Counted from the first letter of the stretch, positions 41,836 to 49,835 are shown. The stretch: DNA of 53,344 bases from Clostridia bacterium (GCA_017448975.1 JAFSKN010000035.1:1-53344), one strand, 5' to 3'. A program made the numbers and translations. The notes: generated by a model not told the origin, from the letters alone.

Positions 41836-42660
41836 ATGAAACGGAAGCTGATCTTTCTGGACATTGACGGCACTTTGACGCCCGCGGGCAGCAATGTGCC
41901 GCCGGAAAGCGCCATGAAGGCCATCCGGATGGCCCAGGCTAAGGGGCATCTGGTGTTCCTGTGCACGGGGCGCAATCCCGGCATGCTGGCCCCGGTGCTG
42001 GCCCTGGGCTTCGAGGGAGCCGTGGCGGGCGCGGGCGGCTATGTGTTCGCCGGGGACAAGGTGCTGTTTGACTGCCCCATGCCCCAGGAGGAATTTGAAA
42101 CCGGCATGCGGCTGCTCAAGGAACAGGGCGTGTTCCGCACCATCGAGGCCCGGGACACCACCTGGGGCGACGAGGACTTGGGCGATTTCCTGGCCCAGGC
42201 GGGGGAAGGCAACAGCGAGCTGGTGCGCTGGCGCAAAGCCCTGGCGGAGCAGTTGAACATCCGCCCCATGGCGGAATACGACGGCAGCCCCATTTACAAA
42301 ATCGTGTTCATGTGCAGGGAAGCTAAGCAATTGGAGCCCGCACGCCAGGCCCTGGAAAAGAATTATAATTTCGTGGTGCAGGACGTGGCCGCCCATCATT
42401 GCCTGAACGGCGAGCTGATCAACCGGAAATTCGATAAGGGCCGGGGCGTGAAGATCGTGGCGGACGCTTTCGGCATCCCCATCGAAGATACCTATGGCTT
42501 CGGCGACAGTATGAACGACCTGGAAATGATAGAAACGGTGGGCTATTCCGTGTGCATGGACAACGGCAGCCCCAAGCTCAAGGAAATCAGCGATTTGGTT
42601 TGCCCCGCCGTGGAAGCCGACGGCCTGTACTGGGCCTTTGAAAAACTGGGCCTGATTTGA
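41836..42660 (+). CDS. HAD-superfamily Cof-type phosphatase
   Basis: A 274-residue cytoplasmic phosphatase. LIFLDIDGTLTPAG holds the nucleophile and acid Asp pair (motif I), FLCTGRNPGM motif II, and YGFGDSMNDLEMIETVGYSV motif IV with the Mg2+ Asp residues. A C2-type cap lies between. Cof-type enzymes dephosphorylate sugar phosphates, flavin or pyridoxal phosphate with loose specificity. AGGAAAGGCGG upstream supports ATG 41836 over an in-frame ATG at 41776, which lies immediately after the promoter. It is monocistronic or weakly linked to the PTS genes that begin 151 bases later from their own promoter. Confidence 0.9.
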   Translation: MKRKLIFLDIDGTLTPAGSNVPPESAMKAIRMAQAKGHLVFLCTGRNPGMLAPVLALGFEGAVAGAGGYVFAGDKVLFDCPMPQEEFETGMRLLKEQGVFRTIEARDTTWGDEDLGDFLAQAGEGNSELVRWRKALAEQLNIRPMAEYDGSPIYKIVFMCREAKQLEPARQALEKNYNFVVQDVAAHHCLNGELINRKFDKGRGVKIVADAFGIPIEDTYGFGDSMNDLEMIETVGYSVCMDNGSPKLKEISDLVCPAVEADGLYWAFEKLGLI

Positions 42661-42703
42661 GGATACTTTTTTGTATTTGTGCAAAATGTGCAAAACTTAT
42701 CCA

Positions 42704-42732
42704 TTTACACGGCGCGTTCCATCCGGTATAAT
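42704..42732 (+). promoter_or_regulatory. Sigma-A promoter of the PTS operon with nearby repeats
   Basis: TTTACA, 17-nt spacer, perfect TATAAT. Just upstream a direct repeat GTGCAAAAT-GTGCAAAAC lies at 42679-42696. Confidence 0.75.
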
Positions 42733-42750
42733 AACTTTAATACCGTTGAT

Positions 42751-42780
42751 TTTGTCAAAAAACCTTCCAGGCTTGACAAA
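42751..42780. promoter_or_regulatory. Inverted repeat in the PTS leader, possible operator
   Basis: TTTGTCAA at 42751-42758 and TTGACAAA at 42773-42780 form a perfect 8-bp inverted repeat with a 14-nt spacer, starting about 12 bases past the expected transcription start. It could bind a repressor or form an RNA hairpin. Confidence 0.4.
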
Positions 42781-42811
42781 TTCTTCAAAAGAACAAAGGA
42801 GGGTATAACCA

Positions 42812-44662
42812 ATGGCTCTCGACTACAGAAAGTGCGCCGAGGAAATCTCCGCCAATATCGGGGGCGGCGCCAACGTCATCAGCGCGGCTCACTGCGCTAC
42901 CCGTCTCCGCCTGGTCATCGCGGACAACAGCAAGGTGAACAAGAAGGCGCTGGAAAACGTTGACGGCGTGAAGGGCATGTTTGAATCCAACGGCCAGCTG
43001 CAGCTCATCATCGGCACTGGCACGGTGAACAAGGTCTACGATGAGTTCCTGTCCGTCACCGGCGCTTCCGCCGCCACCAAGGACGACGTGAAAGCGGCCG
43101 CCGCTTCCAAGATGCCCTGGTGGAAGAAGATCCTCAAAACCCCCGGCGATGTGTTCGTGCCCATCCTGCCCGCCATCGTGGCCTCCGGTCTGATGATGGG
43201 TCTGGTGGAAGCCCTGGCCAAAGCCATTCCCTCCTTCGCGGAAAGCGGCTGGTTCGGCTTCCTGGATATGGTCGCCAACACCGCGTTCGCCCTGCTGCCC
43301 GTGCTGGTAGCCATTTCCTCCGCCCGCGTGTTCGGCGGCAACATCTTCCTGGGCGGCGTTATCGGTATCATGATGGTGCACCCCGCCCTCATGAACGCCT
43401 GGACCGTCACCCCCACCAACCAGCCGGCTGTATGGGATTTGGGCATCTTCTCCATCTCCCAGGTAGGCTATCAGGGCCACGTCATCCCGGTCATTCTGGC
43501 GGTACTGCTCATGTCCACTGTTGAAAAGTGGCTCCATAAGCACGTACCGGAAATGATCGATCTGTTCGTTACCCCCCTGTGCACCGTTCTTGTGACCGCT
43601 TTCGCTACCTTTGTAGTCATCGGCCCCATCTTCTCCATCCTGGAAAACTGGGTGCTCACCGGCGCTGAATGGCTGGTGACCTCCACCGGCGGCATCGGCG
43701 CGCTGGTCATGGGCGCCCTCTATCCCTGGACGGTCGTCATGGGCCTGCACCATATGTACAACGTTATCGAAGCAGGCATGCTGTCGGGGGCCCTGGGGCT
43801 TAATATCTGGATGCCCATCGCCTCCGCCGCCAACTTCGCCCAGTTCGGCGCCTGCTTGGCCGTGGCTATCAAGTGCCGCAACGCGAAGCTCAAGTCCGTG
43901 GCCCTGCCCTCCTCCCTCTCCGCCTCCCTGGGCATCACGGAGCCCGCCATCTTCGGTGTGAACTTCCGCTTTATGAAGCCCTTCATCGCGGGCGTCATCG
44001 GCGGCGCCGTGGGCGCGCTCTTTGGATCCCTCACCGGCTTGGGCGCTACCACCTACGGCGTTACCGGCATCCCCGGCCTGCTGGCCATCAACAATATCCC
44101 TGTATATGTGATTGAACTGCTGATCTCCGCGGGCATCGCCTTCGCCATCACCACCGTCATCTGGAAGGAAGAACAGCCTGAGGAAGCCCCCGCGGCAGCC
44201 GCTCCCGCTGCCCCCGCCATCGAAGTGCCCACCGTCAGCGTCATCCGCTGCGCCGCGGGCCAGGTGCTCCAGCCCGTGAAAGGCAACGTGATCGCACGGG
44301 AAGAAATCCCCGATGACACTTTCGCTTCCGGCGTGCTGGGCGACGGCGTGGGCATTCAGCCCGCCGACGACAAGGTGGTCGCGCCCTTTGACGGCACCAT
44401 TTCCTCCGTGGCCGAAAGCCAGCACGCCGTGGGCATTGAAGCCAACGGCATGGAAATGCTCATCCACGTGGGCGTGGACACCGTCAACATGAAAGGCGAC
44501 GGCTTCACCTGCCTCGTTAAGGAAGGCGACGCCGTGAAAGCCGGCCAGCCCCTCATCATCTTCGACCGCGCCAAGATCAAGGCCGCCGGTTATTCCGATA
44601 CCGTGGCCGTCCTGCTCACCAACTCCGACGACCTGGAAGGCGTCGAGTGCGGAGCAAAGTAA
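42812..44662 (+). CDS. PTS sugar transporter EIIBCA, sucrose/beta-glucoside type
   Basis: A 616-residue fused permease. EIIB comes first with the phosphorylated C28 in VISAAHCATRLRLV. Then comes EIIC with about ten helices and ASLGITEPAIFGVNFRFMKP, the sucrose/trehalose-type signature. An Ala/Pro linker (about 455-475) leads to a Crr-like EIIA with H552 in MLIHVGVDTVNMKG. The protein imports and phosphorylates one sugar using phosphate from HPr. Sequence style suggests sucrose or a related disaccharide, but specificity is not certain. AAAGGAGGG at 42795-42803 precedes the ATG. HPr and EI genes follow, so the whole phosphorelay is encoded in one block. No antiterminator or hydrolase gene is adjacent. 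Confidence 0.92.
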   Translation: MALDYRKCAEEISANIGGGANVISAAHCATRLRLVIADNSKVNKKALENVDGVKGMFESNGQLQLIIGTGTVNKVYDEFLSVTGASAATKDDVKAAAASKMPWWKKILKTPGDVFVPILPAIVASGLMMGLVEALAKAIPSFAESGWFGFLDMVANTAFALLPVLVAISSARVFGGNIFLGGVIGIMMVHPALMNAWTVTPTNQPAVWDLGIFSISQVGYQGHVIPVILAVLLMSTVEKWLHKHVPEMIDLFVTPLCTVLVTAFATFVVIGPIFSILENWVLTGAEWLVTSTGGIGALVMGALYPWTVVMGLHHMYNVIEAGMLSGALGLNIWMPIASAANFAQFGACLAVAIKCRNAKLKSVALPSSLSASLGITEPAIFGVNFRFMKPFIAGVIGGAVGALFGSLTGLGATTYGVTGIPGLLAINNIPVYVIELLISAGIAFAITTVIWKEEQPEEAPAAAAPAAPAIEVPTVSVIRCAAGQVLQPVKGNVIAREEIPDDTFASGVLGDGVGIQPADDKVVAPFDGTISSVAESQHAVGIEANGMEMLIHVGVDTVNMKGDGFTCLVKEGDAVKAGQPLIIFDRAKIKAAGYSDTVAVLLTNSDDLEGVECGAK

Positions 44663-44671
44663 AAATGTAAA

Positions 44672-44749
44672 TACTGGGGGAAACCATTCTTTGGGGCCCA
44701 AAGAATGGTTTCCCCCAGGCCCCCTTCCAAGAAAGGCATAAGGGAAGGG
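44672..44749. repeat. Dispersed long palindrome with conserved tail, copy 2
   Basis: A perfect 22-bp hairpin begins CTGGGGGAAACCATTCTTTG at 44674 and ends at 44718. It is followed by the tail CCCCCTTCCAAGAAAGGCAT. It matches 34931-35004 closely. Without a T-run it is not an ordinary terminator, but it lies after the stop of the PTS gene and before ptsH. Confidence 0.85.
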
Positions 44750-44808
44750 CATCAAATATGAACAATTATTCCGTTATGAACGGAAAAATAAAAATGGAGG
44801 ATTGAATC

Positions 44809-45066
44809 ATGAAGTCTTTCGAGTACACCATCACCGATCCCGTTGGCATCCATGCCCGTCCTGCCGGCGTGCTGGTCAAGGAAATCAAGAAGTACGCCTC
44901 CACCGTCACCGTCATCAAGGGTGAAAAGGCCGTCAACGCCTTGAAGCTCATGGCCCTCATGGGCATGGGCATCAAGCAGGGCGACACCGTGAAGGTCACC
45001 GTCGAGGGCGCGGACGAAGACACCGCCGCCGCCGCCATCGAAGCCTTCTTCAAGGCCAACCTGTAA
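44809..45066 (+). CDS. ptsH: Phosphocarrier protein HPr without Ser46
   Basis: An 85-residue phosphocarrier that passes phosphate from EI to EIIA proteins. VGIHARPAG holds the catalytic H15 and the adjacent R17. Gap-free alignment with B. subtilis HPr over residues 13-55 places Lys at position 46, where Firmicutes normally have the regulatory Ser phosphorylated by HPr kinase. The following segment LMALMGMGI keeps the hydrophobic CcpA/HPrK-facing helix but with Met/Ala changes. GGAGG precedes the ATG at 44809. It is separated from the EIIBCA gene by the long palindrome and from ptsI by a hairpin, so expression of the three may be tuned separately. Confidence 0.95.
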   Translation: MKSFEYTITDPVGIHARPAGVLVKEIKKYASTVTVIKGEKAVNALKLMALMGMGIKQGDTVKVTVEGADEDTAAAAIEAFFKANL

Positions 45067-45080
45067 TCCTGAAAACCTGA

Positions 45081-45111
45081 ACGGCTGCCCTGTGCCTGGA
45101 CAGCCGTTTTT
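45081..45111 (+). terminator. Hairpin with T-tail between ptsH and ptsI
   Basis: ACGGCTG (45081-45087) pairs with CAGCCGT (45101-45107), followed by a T-rich tail. It may act as a partial terminator giving more HPr than EI. Confidence 0.65.
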
Positions 45112-45136
45112 ACAACATCGAATTGGAGGGATCCCC

Positions 45137-46816
45137 ATGATTTCCATTCAGGGCAAGGGCGTATCCACCGGCGTGGCCATCGGCCCTCTGTATTACTATC
45201 AGCGCGCCAAATCCACCATCCGCCGCTATGAAGTAGAGGATGTGGACGCGGAATGGGCCCGTTTCAAGGCGGCCCAGGCAAAGGCTGTCGAACAATTAGG
45301 CGGGCTGGCCGAAAAGGCCCGGGAAGAAGCGGGAGACGAAGCCGCCCTGCTTTTTGAGACCCACCAGATGATGGCCGAGGATATGGAATACGAGGAAGCC
45401 ATCCAGACCGCCATTCAGGAAATGAAGCTCAACGCCGAAGCCGCCGTCACCGATACCGCCGCCCAGTTCGCCGAGATGTTCGCCGCCATGGAGGACGCTT
45501 ACTTCCAGGCCCGCGCCGCCGACGTGAAGGACGTATCCGGACGCATCATCTCCGCCCTCACCGGCGTGGTGCAGGGGGGCATCGATTCTCCCGTGCCCGT
45601 GATTTTAGCCGCCGATGACCTGGCCCCCAGCGAAACCGTGCAGTTGGACAAGAGCAAGATTTTGGGCTTTGTCACCGAGGGCGGCTCCGGCTCCAGCCAC
45701 ACCGCCATCTTAGCCCGCACCATGGGCATTCCCGCCATCATCGGCGTGGGCGATCAGTTAAAGCCCGAATATGAAGGCAGGGAAGTGATCATCGACGGCG
45801 ACACCGGCAGCGTGGTGGTGGGCGCCGACGCCGACACCAAATCCCGTCTGCTCAAAAAGATGGAGGAGCAGAAGAAGCAGCGCGAGCTGCTGGAACAGCT
45901 CAAGGGCCAGCCCAACGAAACCAAGGACGGCCAGACCATCAAGGTCTACTGCAACATCGGCTCTCCCGACGACGTGCCCGCCGTCCTCAGCAACGACGCG
46001 GGCGGCGTTGGCCTGTTCCGCAGCGAATTCCTGTACCTGAACTGCGACGATTATCCCACCGAGGATTACCAATTTGAAGCCTACAAAAAGGCCCTCTCCG
46101 ATATGGGCGGCAAGGAAGTGGTCATCCGCACCCTGGACATCGGCGCGGACAAGCAGATCGCTTATTTCGATATGCCCAAGGAAGAAAACCCGGCCTTGGG
46201 CAACCGCGCCCTGCGCATCTGCCTGAACCGGCCCGAAATCTTCCATACCCAGCTCCGCGCCCTCTACCGCGCCTCCGCCTTTGGTAAACTGGGCATCATG
46301 TTTCCCATGGTCACCAGCGTGTGGGAAGTAAAGGAAGCCAAGAAGATGTGCGAACGGGTCAAGGCTGAGCTGACCGCCGAGGGCATCCCCTTCTCCGAGG
46401 ACGTGGAGATCGGCATCATGATCGAGACCCCCGCCGCCGTCCTCATGAGCGACCGGCTGGCCAAGGAAGTGGACTTCTTCTCCTGCGGCACCAACGATCT
46501 GACCCAGTACACCCTGGCCTGCGACCGGCAGAACGCCGACCTGGGCCGCTTCTACAATCCCCACCATCCCGCCGTGCTCCGCGCTTTGAAGATGGTGTGC
46601 GACAACGCCCACAAAAACGGCGTCTGGGTGGGCATCTGCGGCGAGTTGGGCGCGGACTTAGAGCTGACCGAAACCTTCCTGTCCATCGGCATTGACGAGC
46701 TTTCCGTATCCCCGCGCTCCGTCCTGCCTTTGCGGCAGAAGATCCGGGAAACCACCGTGTCCGACGTGAAGGAAAAGCTGCTGGCCGATCTGATGAGCGA
46801 CGAAAACACCATTTAA
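45137..46816 (+). CDS. ptsI: PTS enzyme I (PEP-protein phosphotransferase)
   Basis: A 559-residue cytoplasmic enzyme that takes phosphate from PEP and gives it to HPr. The N-terminus GKGVSTGVAIGPLYYY is typical. The phospho-His is H188 in GGSGSSHTAILARTMGIPA. The PEP-binding barrel shows GLFRSEFLYL, RTLDIGADKQIAYF and CGTNDLTQYTLACDRQN, and the catalytic Cys sits in VGICGELG. TTGGAGGG at 45124-45131 sets the start at 45137, not the upstream TTG at 45092. Length is slightly below the usual 570-575. Co-location with HPr and a sugar EII suggests a locus that may serve both general and specific PTS needs. Confidence 0.96.
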   Translation: MISIQGKGVSTGVAIGPLYYYQRAKSTIRRYEVEDVDAEWARFKAAQAKAVEQLGGLAEKAREEAGDEAALLFETHQMMAEDMEYEEAIQTAIQEMKLNAEAAVTDTAAQFAEMFAAMEDAYFQARAADVKDVSGRIISALTGVVQGGIDSPVPVILAADDLAPSETVQLDKSKILGFVTEGGSGSSHTAILARTMGIPAIIGVGDQLKPEYEGREVIIDGDTGSVVVGADADTKSRLLKKMEEQKKQRELLEQLKGQPNETKDGQTIKVYCNIGSPDDVPAVLSNDAGGVGLFRSEFLYLNCDDYPTEDYQFEAYKKALSDMGGKEVVIRTLDIGADKQIAYFDMPKEENPALGNRALRICLNRPEIFHTQLRALYRASAFGKLGIMFPMVTSVWEVKEAKKMCERVKAELTAEGIPFSEDVEIGIMIETPAAVLMSDRLAKEVDFFSCGTNDLTQYTLACDRQNADLGRFYNPHHPAVLRALKMVCDNAHKNGVWVGICGELGADLELTETFLSIGIDELSVSPRSVLPLRQKIRETTVSDVKEKLLADLMSDENTI

Positions 46817-46833
46817 CGAGAAGCATCATTCTA

Positions 46834-46859
46834 TCCGCCCGGGGTCATCCCCGGGCGGA
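46834..46859 (+). terminator. Strong GC hairpin after ptsI
   Basis: A perfect 11-bp stem TCCGCCCGGGG/CCCCGGGCGGA with a TCAT loop. No T-run follows, so it may stabilise the 3' end rather than terminate. Confidence 0.5.
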
Positions 46860-46881
46860 ATTGCTGCATGGAGGGCATGCC

Positions 46882-47169
46882 GTGGAAGGAACGCAGGCGA
46901 GATGGCGGATCATTTTTTCCGGCAAGGTGCAGCACGTGGGTTTCCGCTACACGGCCTATTACCTGGCAAAGGAGCTGTACTTGACCGGCTGGGTGCGCAA
47001 CCTGCCCGACGGGCGGGTCCTCCTGGAGGCCCAGGGCGGCGTCAGCCGCATCCGCAAGCTGGTGCTTCAATTAAAAAGCCAGCCTCACATCCACATCGAG
47101 CATACGCAAATCGAAGAAATCTCCCTGCTGCCTCATGATCGGGGGTTCAAGGTCATCGGCGGCATGTAA
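46882..47169 (+). CDS. acyP: Acylphosphatase
   Basis: A 95-residue enzyme hydrolysing acyl phosphates such as acetyl phosphate and carbamoyl phosphate. GKVQHVGFRYTAYYLAKEL (about 15-33) holds the catalytic Arg of the VQGVGFR motif, although here the motif Gly is His. TGWVRNLPDGRVLLEAQG (about 37-54) holds the catalytic Asn. I place the start at GTG 46882, eight bases after GGAGG at 46871-46875, rather than the TTG at 46861. It follows ptsI by 65 bases and may be read through the GC hairpin between them. Confidence 0.85.
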   Translation: MEGTQARWRIIFSGKVQHVGFRYTAYYLAKELYLTGWVRNLPDGRVLLEAQGGVSRIRKLVLQLKSQPHIHIEHTQIEEISLLPHDRGFKVIGGM

Positions 47170-47206
47170 AGAAGCTGCTTTTTTTTGACTTTCCCCTCAA
47201 AAAAGA

Positions 47207-47235
47207 ATGACAAAAACTGCGTTGAATTGTATAAT
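47207..47235 (+). promoter_or_regulatory. Sigma-A promoter of the sugar-kinase gene
   Basis: ATGACA, 17-nt spacer, perfect TATAAT, 57 bases before the ATG at 47292. Confidence 0.75.
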
Positions 47236-47291
47236 AGAGGGGAATGAGGGCGTTCCGCAAAGGACACCGGAACAGAAAGAAGTGAGAAAAA

Positions 47292-48404
47292 ATGAAAGCA
47301 GCGGAATTTGCCTCCCCGGCGGTACTGGCCGCGTATGATTGGGGCGGAGAAGTGCTGGACGTGTCCCGTTACGGCATGGGGCACATCAACGAAACCTATC
47401 GGGTGATCGCCTTACAGCCGGACGGCGCGGAAAAGGCGTACATCCTGCAAAAGGTGAATACCGGTATTTTCAAGGACCCGGAAGGGCTGATGGACAACAT
47501 CGTGCGCGTTACCGAATACCTGCGGGATTACCTGAAACGCGCGGGGGGCGACGCGGAACGGGGAGCCATGACCGTGGTCAAGACCCGTGACGGCCGCTGG
47601 TGGTACAGGGGCGAGGGCCTTTCCTGCTGGCGGGTGTATATTTTCGTCGTGGATACCATCTGCTTACAGCGGGTAGAGCAGGACAGCGATTTTTATGAAA
47701 GCGCCGTTGCTTTCGGCAATTTCCAGAATCAGCTTTCGGATTATCCCGCCGGGACCCTGCATGAAACCATTCCCAATTTCCATAACACGGTGAGCCGGTA
47801 TGAAGCCTTTGAAAAAGCGGTGGCGGAGGATCGGGCGGGCCGGGCCGCCTCTGTGCGGGCGGAAATCGATTTCATCCGGGCGAGGAAACAGGACTGCGCT
47901 TTCCTCATGAACCTGCTTAGGGAAGGCAAGCTGCCCCTGCGGGTGACCCATAACGACACCAAGCTGAATAACGTGCTTTTGGACAGCAAGACCCGCAAGG
48001 GCGTATGCGTGATCGATTTGGACACGGTGATGCCCGGCCTGGCTGCCTGGGATTTCGGCGACGCCATCCGCTACGGGGCCAACGACTGCCCGGAGGACGA
48101 GCCGGACGTGAACAAAGTACACCTGAACATGGCAAAGTACGAAACCTATCTGCGGGGCTATTTGGACGCCGCCGGAGCGGCCTTAACGCCCCTGGAAAAG
48201 GAAACCCTGCCCTGGGGGGCCCGGGTGATCACCCTGGAAACGGGCATCCGCTTCCTGACGGATTACCTGGAAGGAGACCACTATTTCCGCATCAGCCGCC
48301 CCAGCCAGAACCTGGACAGGACCCGCAAGATGCTCAAACTGACGGAAGAAATGGAAGCCCATTTTTCCGAAATGGGCGAGGCGGTCAGGCGGTACGGCCT
48401 GTAA
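47292..48404 (+). CDS. APH-fold sugar kinase, NahK (N-acetylhexosamine 1-kinase)-like
   Basis: A 370-residue kinase of the aminoglycoside-phosphotransferase fold. GMGHINETYRV (about 28-38) is the nucleotide-binding loop. LRVTHNDTKLNNVLLDS (about 217-233) is the catalytic loop with Asp and Asn. VIDLDTVMPGLAAWDFGDAIR provides the metal-binding Asp. THNDTKLNNVL together with DLDTVMPG is characteristic of the Bifidobacterium NahK group, which phosphorylates N-acetylgalactosamine or N-acetylglucosamine at C1 during mucin and milk-glycan use. No aminoglycoside-resistance motif is seen. It lies directly upstream of a monosaccharide ABC importer, consistent with phosphorylating the imported sugar (inference). 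The ribosome site is weak. Confidence 0.82.
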   Translation: MKAAEFASPAVLAAYDWGGEVLDVSRYGMGHINETYRVIALQPDGAEKAYILQKVNTGIFKDPEGLMDNIVRVTEYLRDYLKRAGGDAERGAMTVVKTRDGRWWYRGEGLSCWRVYIFVVDTICLQRVEQDSDFYESAVAFGNFQNQLSDYPAGTLHETIPNFHNTVSRYEAFEKAVAEDRAGRAASVRAEIDFIRARKQDCAFLMNLLREGKLPLRVTHNDTKLNNVLLDSKTRKGVCVIDLDTVMPGLAAWDFGDAIRYGANDCPEDEPDVNKVHLNMAKYETYLRGYLDAAGAALTPLEKETLPWGARVITLETGIRFLTDYLEGDHYFRISRPSQNLDRTRKMLKLTEEMEAHFSEMGEAVRRYGL

Positions 48405-48458
48405 ACATTTTTATTCTTTCAATTCGTTCAGCGTTTTCAATATATTTTCTCATTCTTC

Positions 48459-48488
48459 TTGACAGAACTTCCTCAAGACTTGTATAAT
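48459..48488 (+). promoter_or_regulatory. Sigma-A promoter of the stalked-binding-protein operon
   Basis: Consensus TTGACA, 18-nt spacer, perfect TATAAT. Confidence 0.88.
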
Positions 48489-48553
48489 TGTCCGTGCGCG
48501 AAAAAGGTGTACGCCTTTACTCGCTGAAATAATAACCAGGAGGAAGAAACAGA

Positions 48554-49816
48554 ATGAAAAAGGGATTGACCATTTTTCTGGCGCTTGTCGCCGTTGCGGC
48601 GATCATCTTCGGCGCAATCAGCTTTACCCAAAAGGGCGATCTGCAAAAGCAGGTTGATGAACTGAACGCGCAGGCGGCCAAGCTGAGCGCGGAACTTGCC
48701 GACACGCAGAAGCAGCTGGAATCTGCTAAAGACGAAGCCGCGAAAGCCGTTGAAGCCGCCAAGGCCGCTGAAGAAGCCGCGAAAGCCGCCGAAGAAGCGA
48801 AAGCTGCTGCCGAAGCCGCGAAAGCCGCCGAAGAAGCGAAAGCTGCCGCCGAAGCCGCGAAAGCCGCCGAAGAAGCGAAAGCTGCCGCCGAAGCCGCGAA
48901 GGCCGCCGAAGGAGCCAAAGCCGCCGAAGAAGCGAAAGCTGCGAACGCCCCTGCGAAGGTGGGCGTGCTGGTGCCTGTCATGACTCACGGCTGGGTCAGC
49001 GGCATCACCTACCAGGCGGAAGCCTATGCCAAGGAGCTGGCGGCTGCCGGAAAGATCGAATATAAATCCTACACCTCCAGCAACGCCGAAGAAATGACCG
49101 CCCAGATCGACGAAGCCATTCTGTGGGGCGCGCAGATCCTGGTGATCGCTCCCCAGTGGACCGGTATGGAAGCTCCTGTGCAGGACGCGATTGACAAGGG
49201 CCTGATCGTTGTGGCCTTCGATATGGACATCGACGCCAACGGCATCCTCAAGGTCACCGGCGATAACAAGTCCATGGGCGTCGCGGGCGCGAAGTTCATC
49301 GTGGACAAGGTTGGCCCCGAAGCCACTGTCATCGCCCTGCCTGTGCCCACCAGCGGCTCCGTGTCCGAGCTGCGCATGGCCGGCTTCAAAGAAACCATCG
49401 CCGAAATCGCGCCCAACCTGAAAGTGATCGAATACGCCACCAAGTTCACCCGTGAAGACGGCCTCAAGGACTTTGCTGACATTCTGCAGGCCAATCCCCA
49501 CATCGACGCCGTGTACAGCCTGGACGATGAAACCTCCATCGGCGTGCTGCAGGCCATCGCCGACGCAGGCCGCACCGACATCAAAGCCATCACCGGCGGC
49601 GGCGGCTGCCAGGAATACTTCCAGCTGATCGCTGAAAACAAGGATATCGCCGTCAGCTCCTCTCTGTACAGCCCCCTGATGATCCGCGACTGCTTTGACG
49701 TGGCCCTGGCCAAGCTGGCGGGCGAAGAAGTGCAGGCCGTCACCGTGATCCCCTCCCAGATCGTGGACGCTTCCAACGTGGAGCAGTATCTGGATCCCAG
49801 CAACACCATCTATTGA
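48554..49816 (+). CDS. Membrane-anchored monosaccharide-binding protein on a TolA-like helical stalk
   Basis: A 420-residue ABC solute-binding protein. Residues 5-23 form one hydrophobic segment without a lipobox Cys or a good cleavage site, so it probably stays as a membrane anchor. Residues 28-132 are an Ala/Glu/Lys-rich helix, including three exact 13-residue repeats AAEEAKAAAEAAK. The type-1 periplasmic-binding (RbsB/XylF-like) domain starts near 135 (KVGVLVPVMTHGWVSGITYQ) and includes VVAFDMDIDANGILKVTGDN and VYSLDDETSIGVLQAI. Its fold points to a monosaccharide or related small ligand. GGAGGAAG at 48540-48547 precedes the ATG. The ATPase and permease genes follow in the same operon. Confidence 0.88.
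   Translation: MKKGLTIFLALVAVAAIIFGAISFTQKGDLQKQVDELNAQAAKLSAELADTQKQLESAKDEAAKAVEAAKAAEEAAKAAEEAKAAAEAAKAAEEAKAAAEAAKAAEEAKAAAEAAKAAEGAKAAEEAKAANAPAKVGVLVPVMTHGWVSGITYQAEAYAKELAAAGKIEYKSYTSSNAEEMTAQIDEAILWGAQILVIAPQWTGMEAPVQDAIDKGLIVVAFDMDIDANGILKVTGDNKSMGVAGAKFIVDKVGPEATVIALPVPTSGSVSELRMAGFKETIAEIAPNLKVIEYATKFTREDGLKDFADILQANPHIDAVYSLDDETSIGVLQAIADAGRTDIKAITGGGGCQEYFQLIAENKDIAVSSSLYSPLMIRDCFDVALAKLAGEEVQAVTVIPSQIVDASNVEQYLDPSNTIY
48785..48901 (+). repeat. Three tandem 39-bp repeats encoding the binding-protein stalk
   Basis: Units starting at 48785, 48824 and 48863 are nearly identical 39-mers, with a partial unit from 48902 and another at 48920. Each encodes 13 residues in frame. Confidence 0.9.
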
Positions 49817-49835
49817 TTTTTCCCAACCGATAACA

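Noticed and set aside
42785-44755. Open frame of 656 codons on the minus strand opposite the PTS gene
   Set aside because: It is a His/Gly/Gln-rich mirror of a GC-rich gene. The plus-strand frame has clear EIIB, EIIC and EIIA motifs and a ribosome site.
45599-45640. GCCGATGACC at 45610 in ptsI as a further copy of the RNA element
   Set aside because: Only about ten bases match, they are codons of a conserved part of enzyme I, and none of the stems follow.
47169-47190. Terminator after the acylphosphatase gene
   Set aside because: There is a run of eight T after AAGCTGC, but the preceding stem is only three or four base pairs.
47292-48404. Aminoglycoside resistance phosphotransferase
   Set aside because: The fold is shared, but the THNDTKLNNVL and DLDTVMPG motifs point to the sugar-kinase (NahK-like) branch.
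48785-48940. Tandem 39-bp units as a CRISPR array
   Set aside because: The units are contiguous, in frame and have no unique spacers. They encode the helical stalk of a binding protein.
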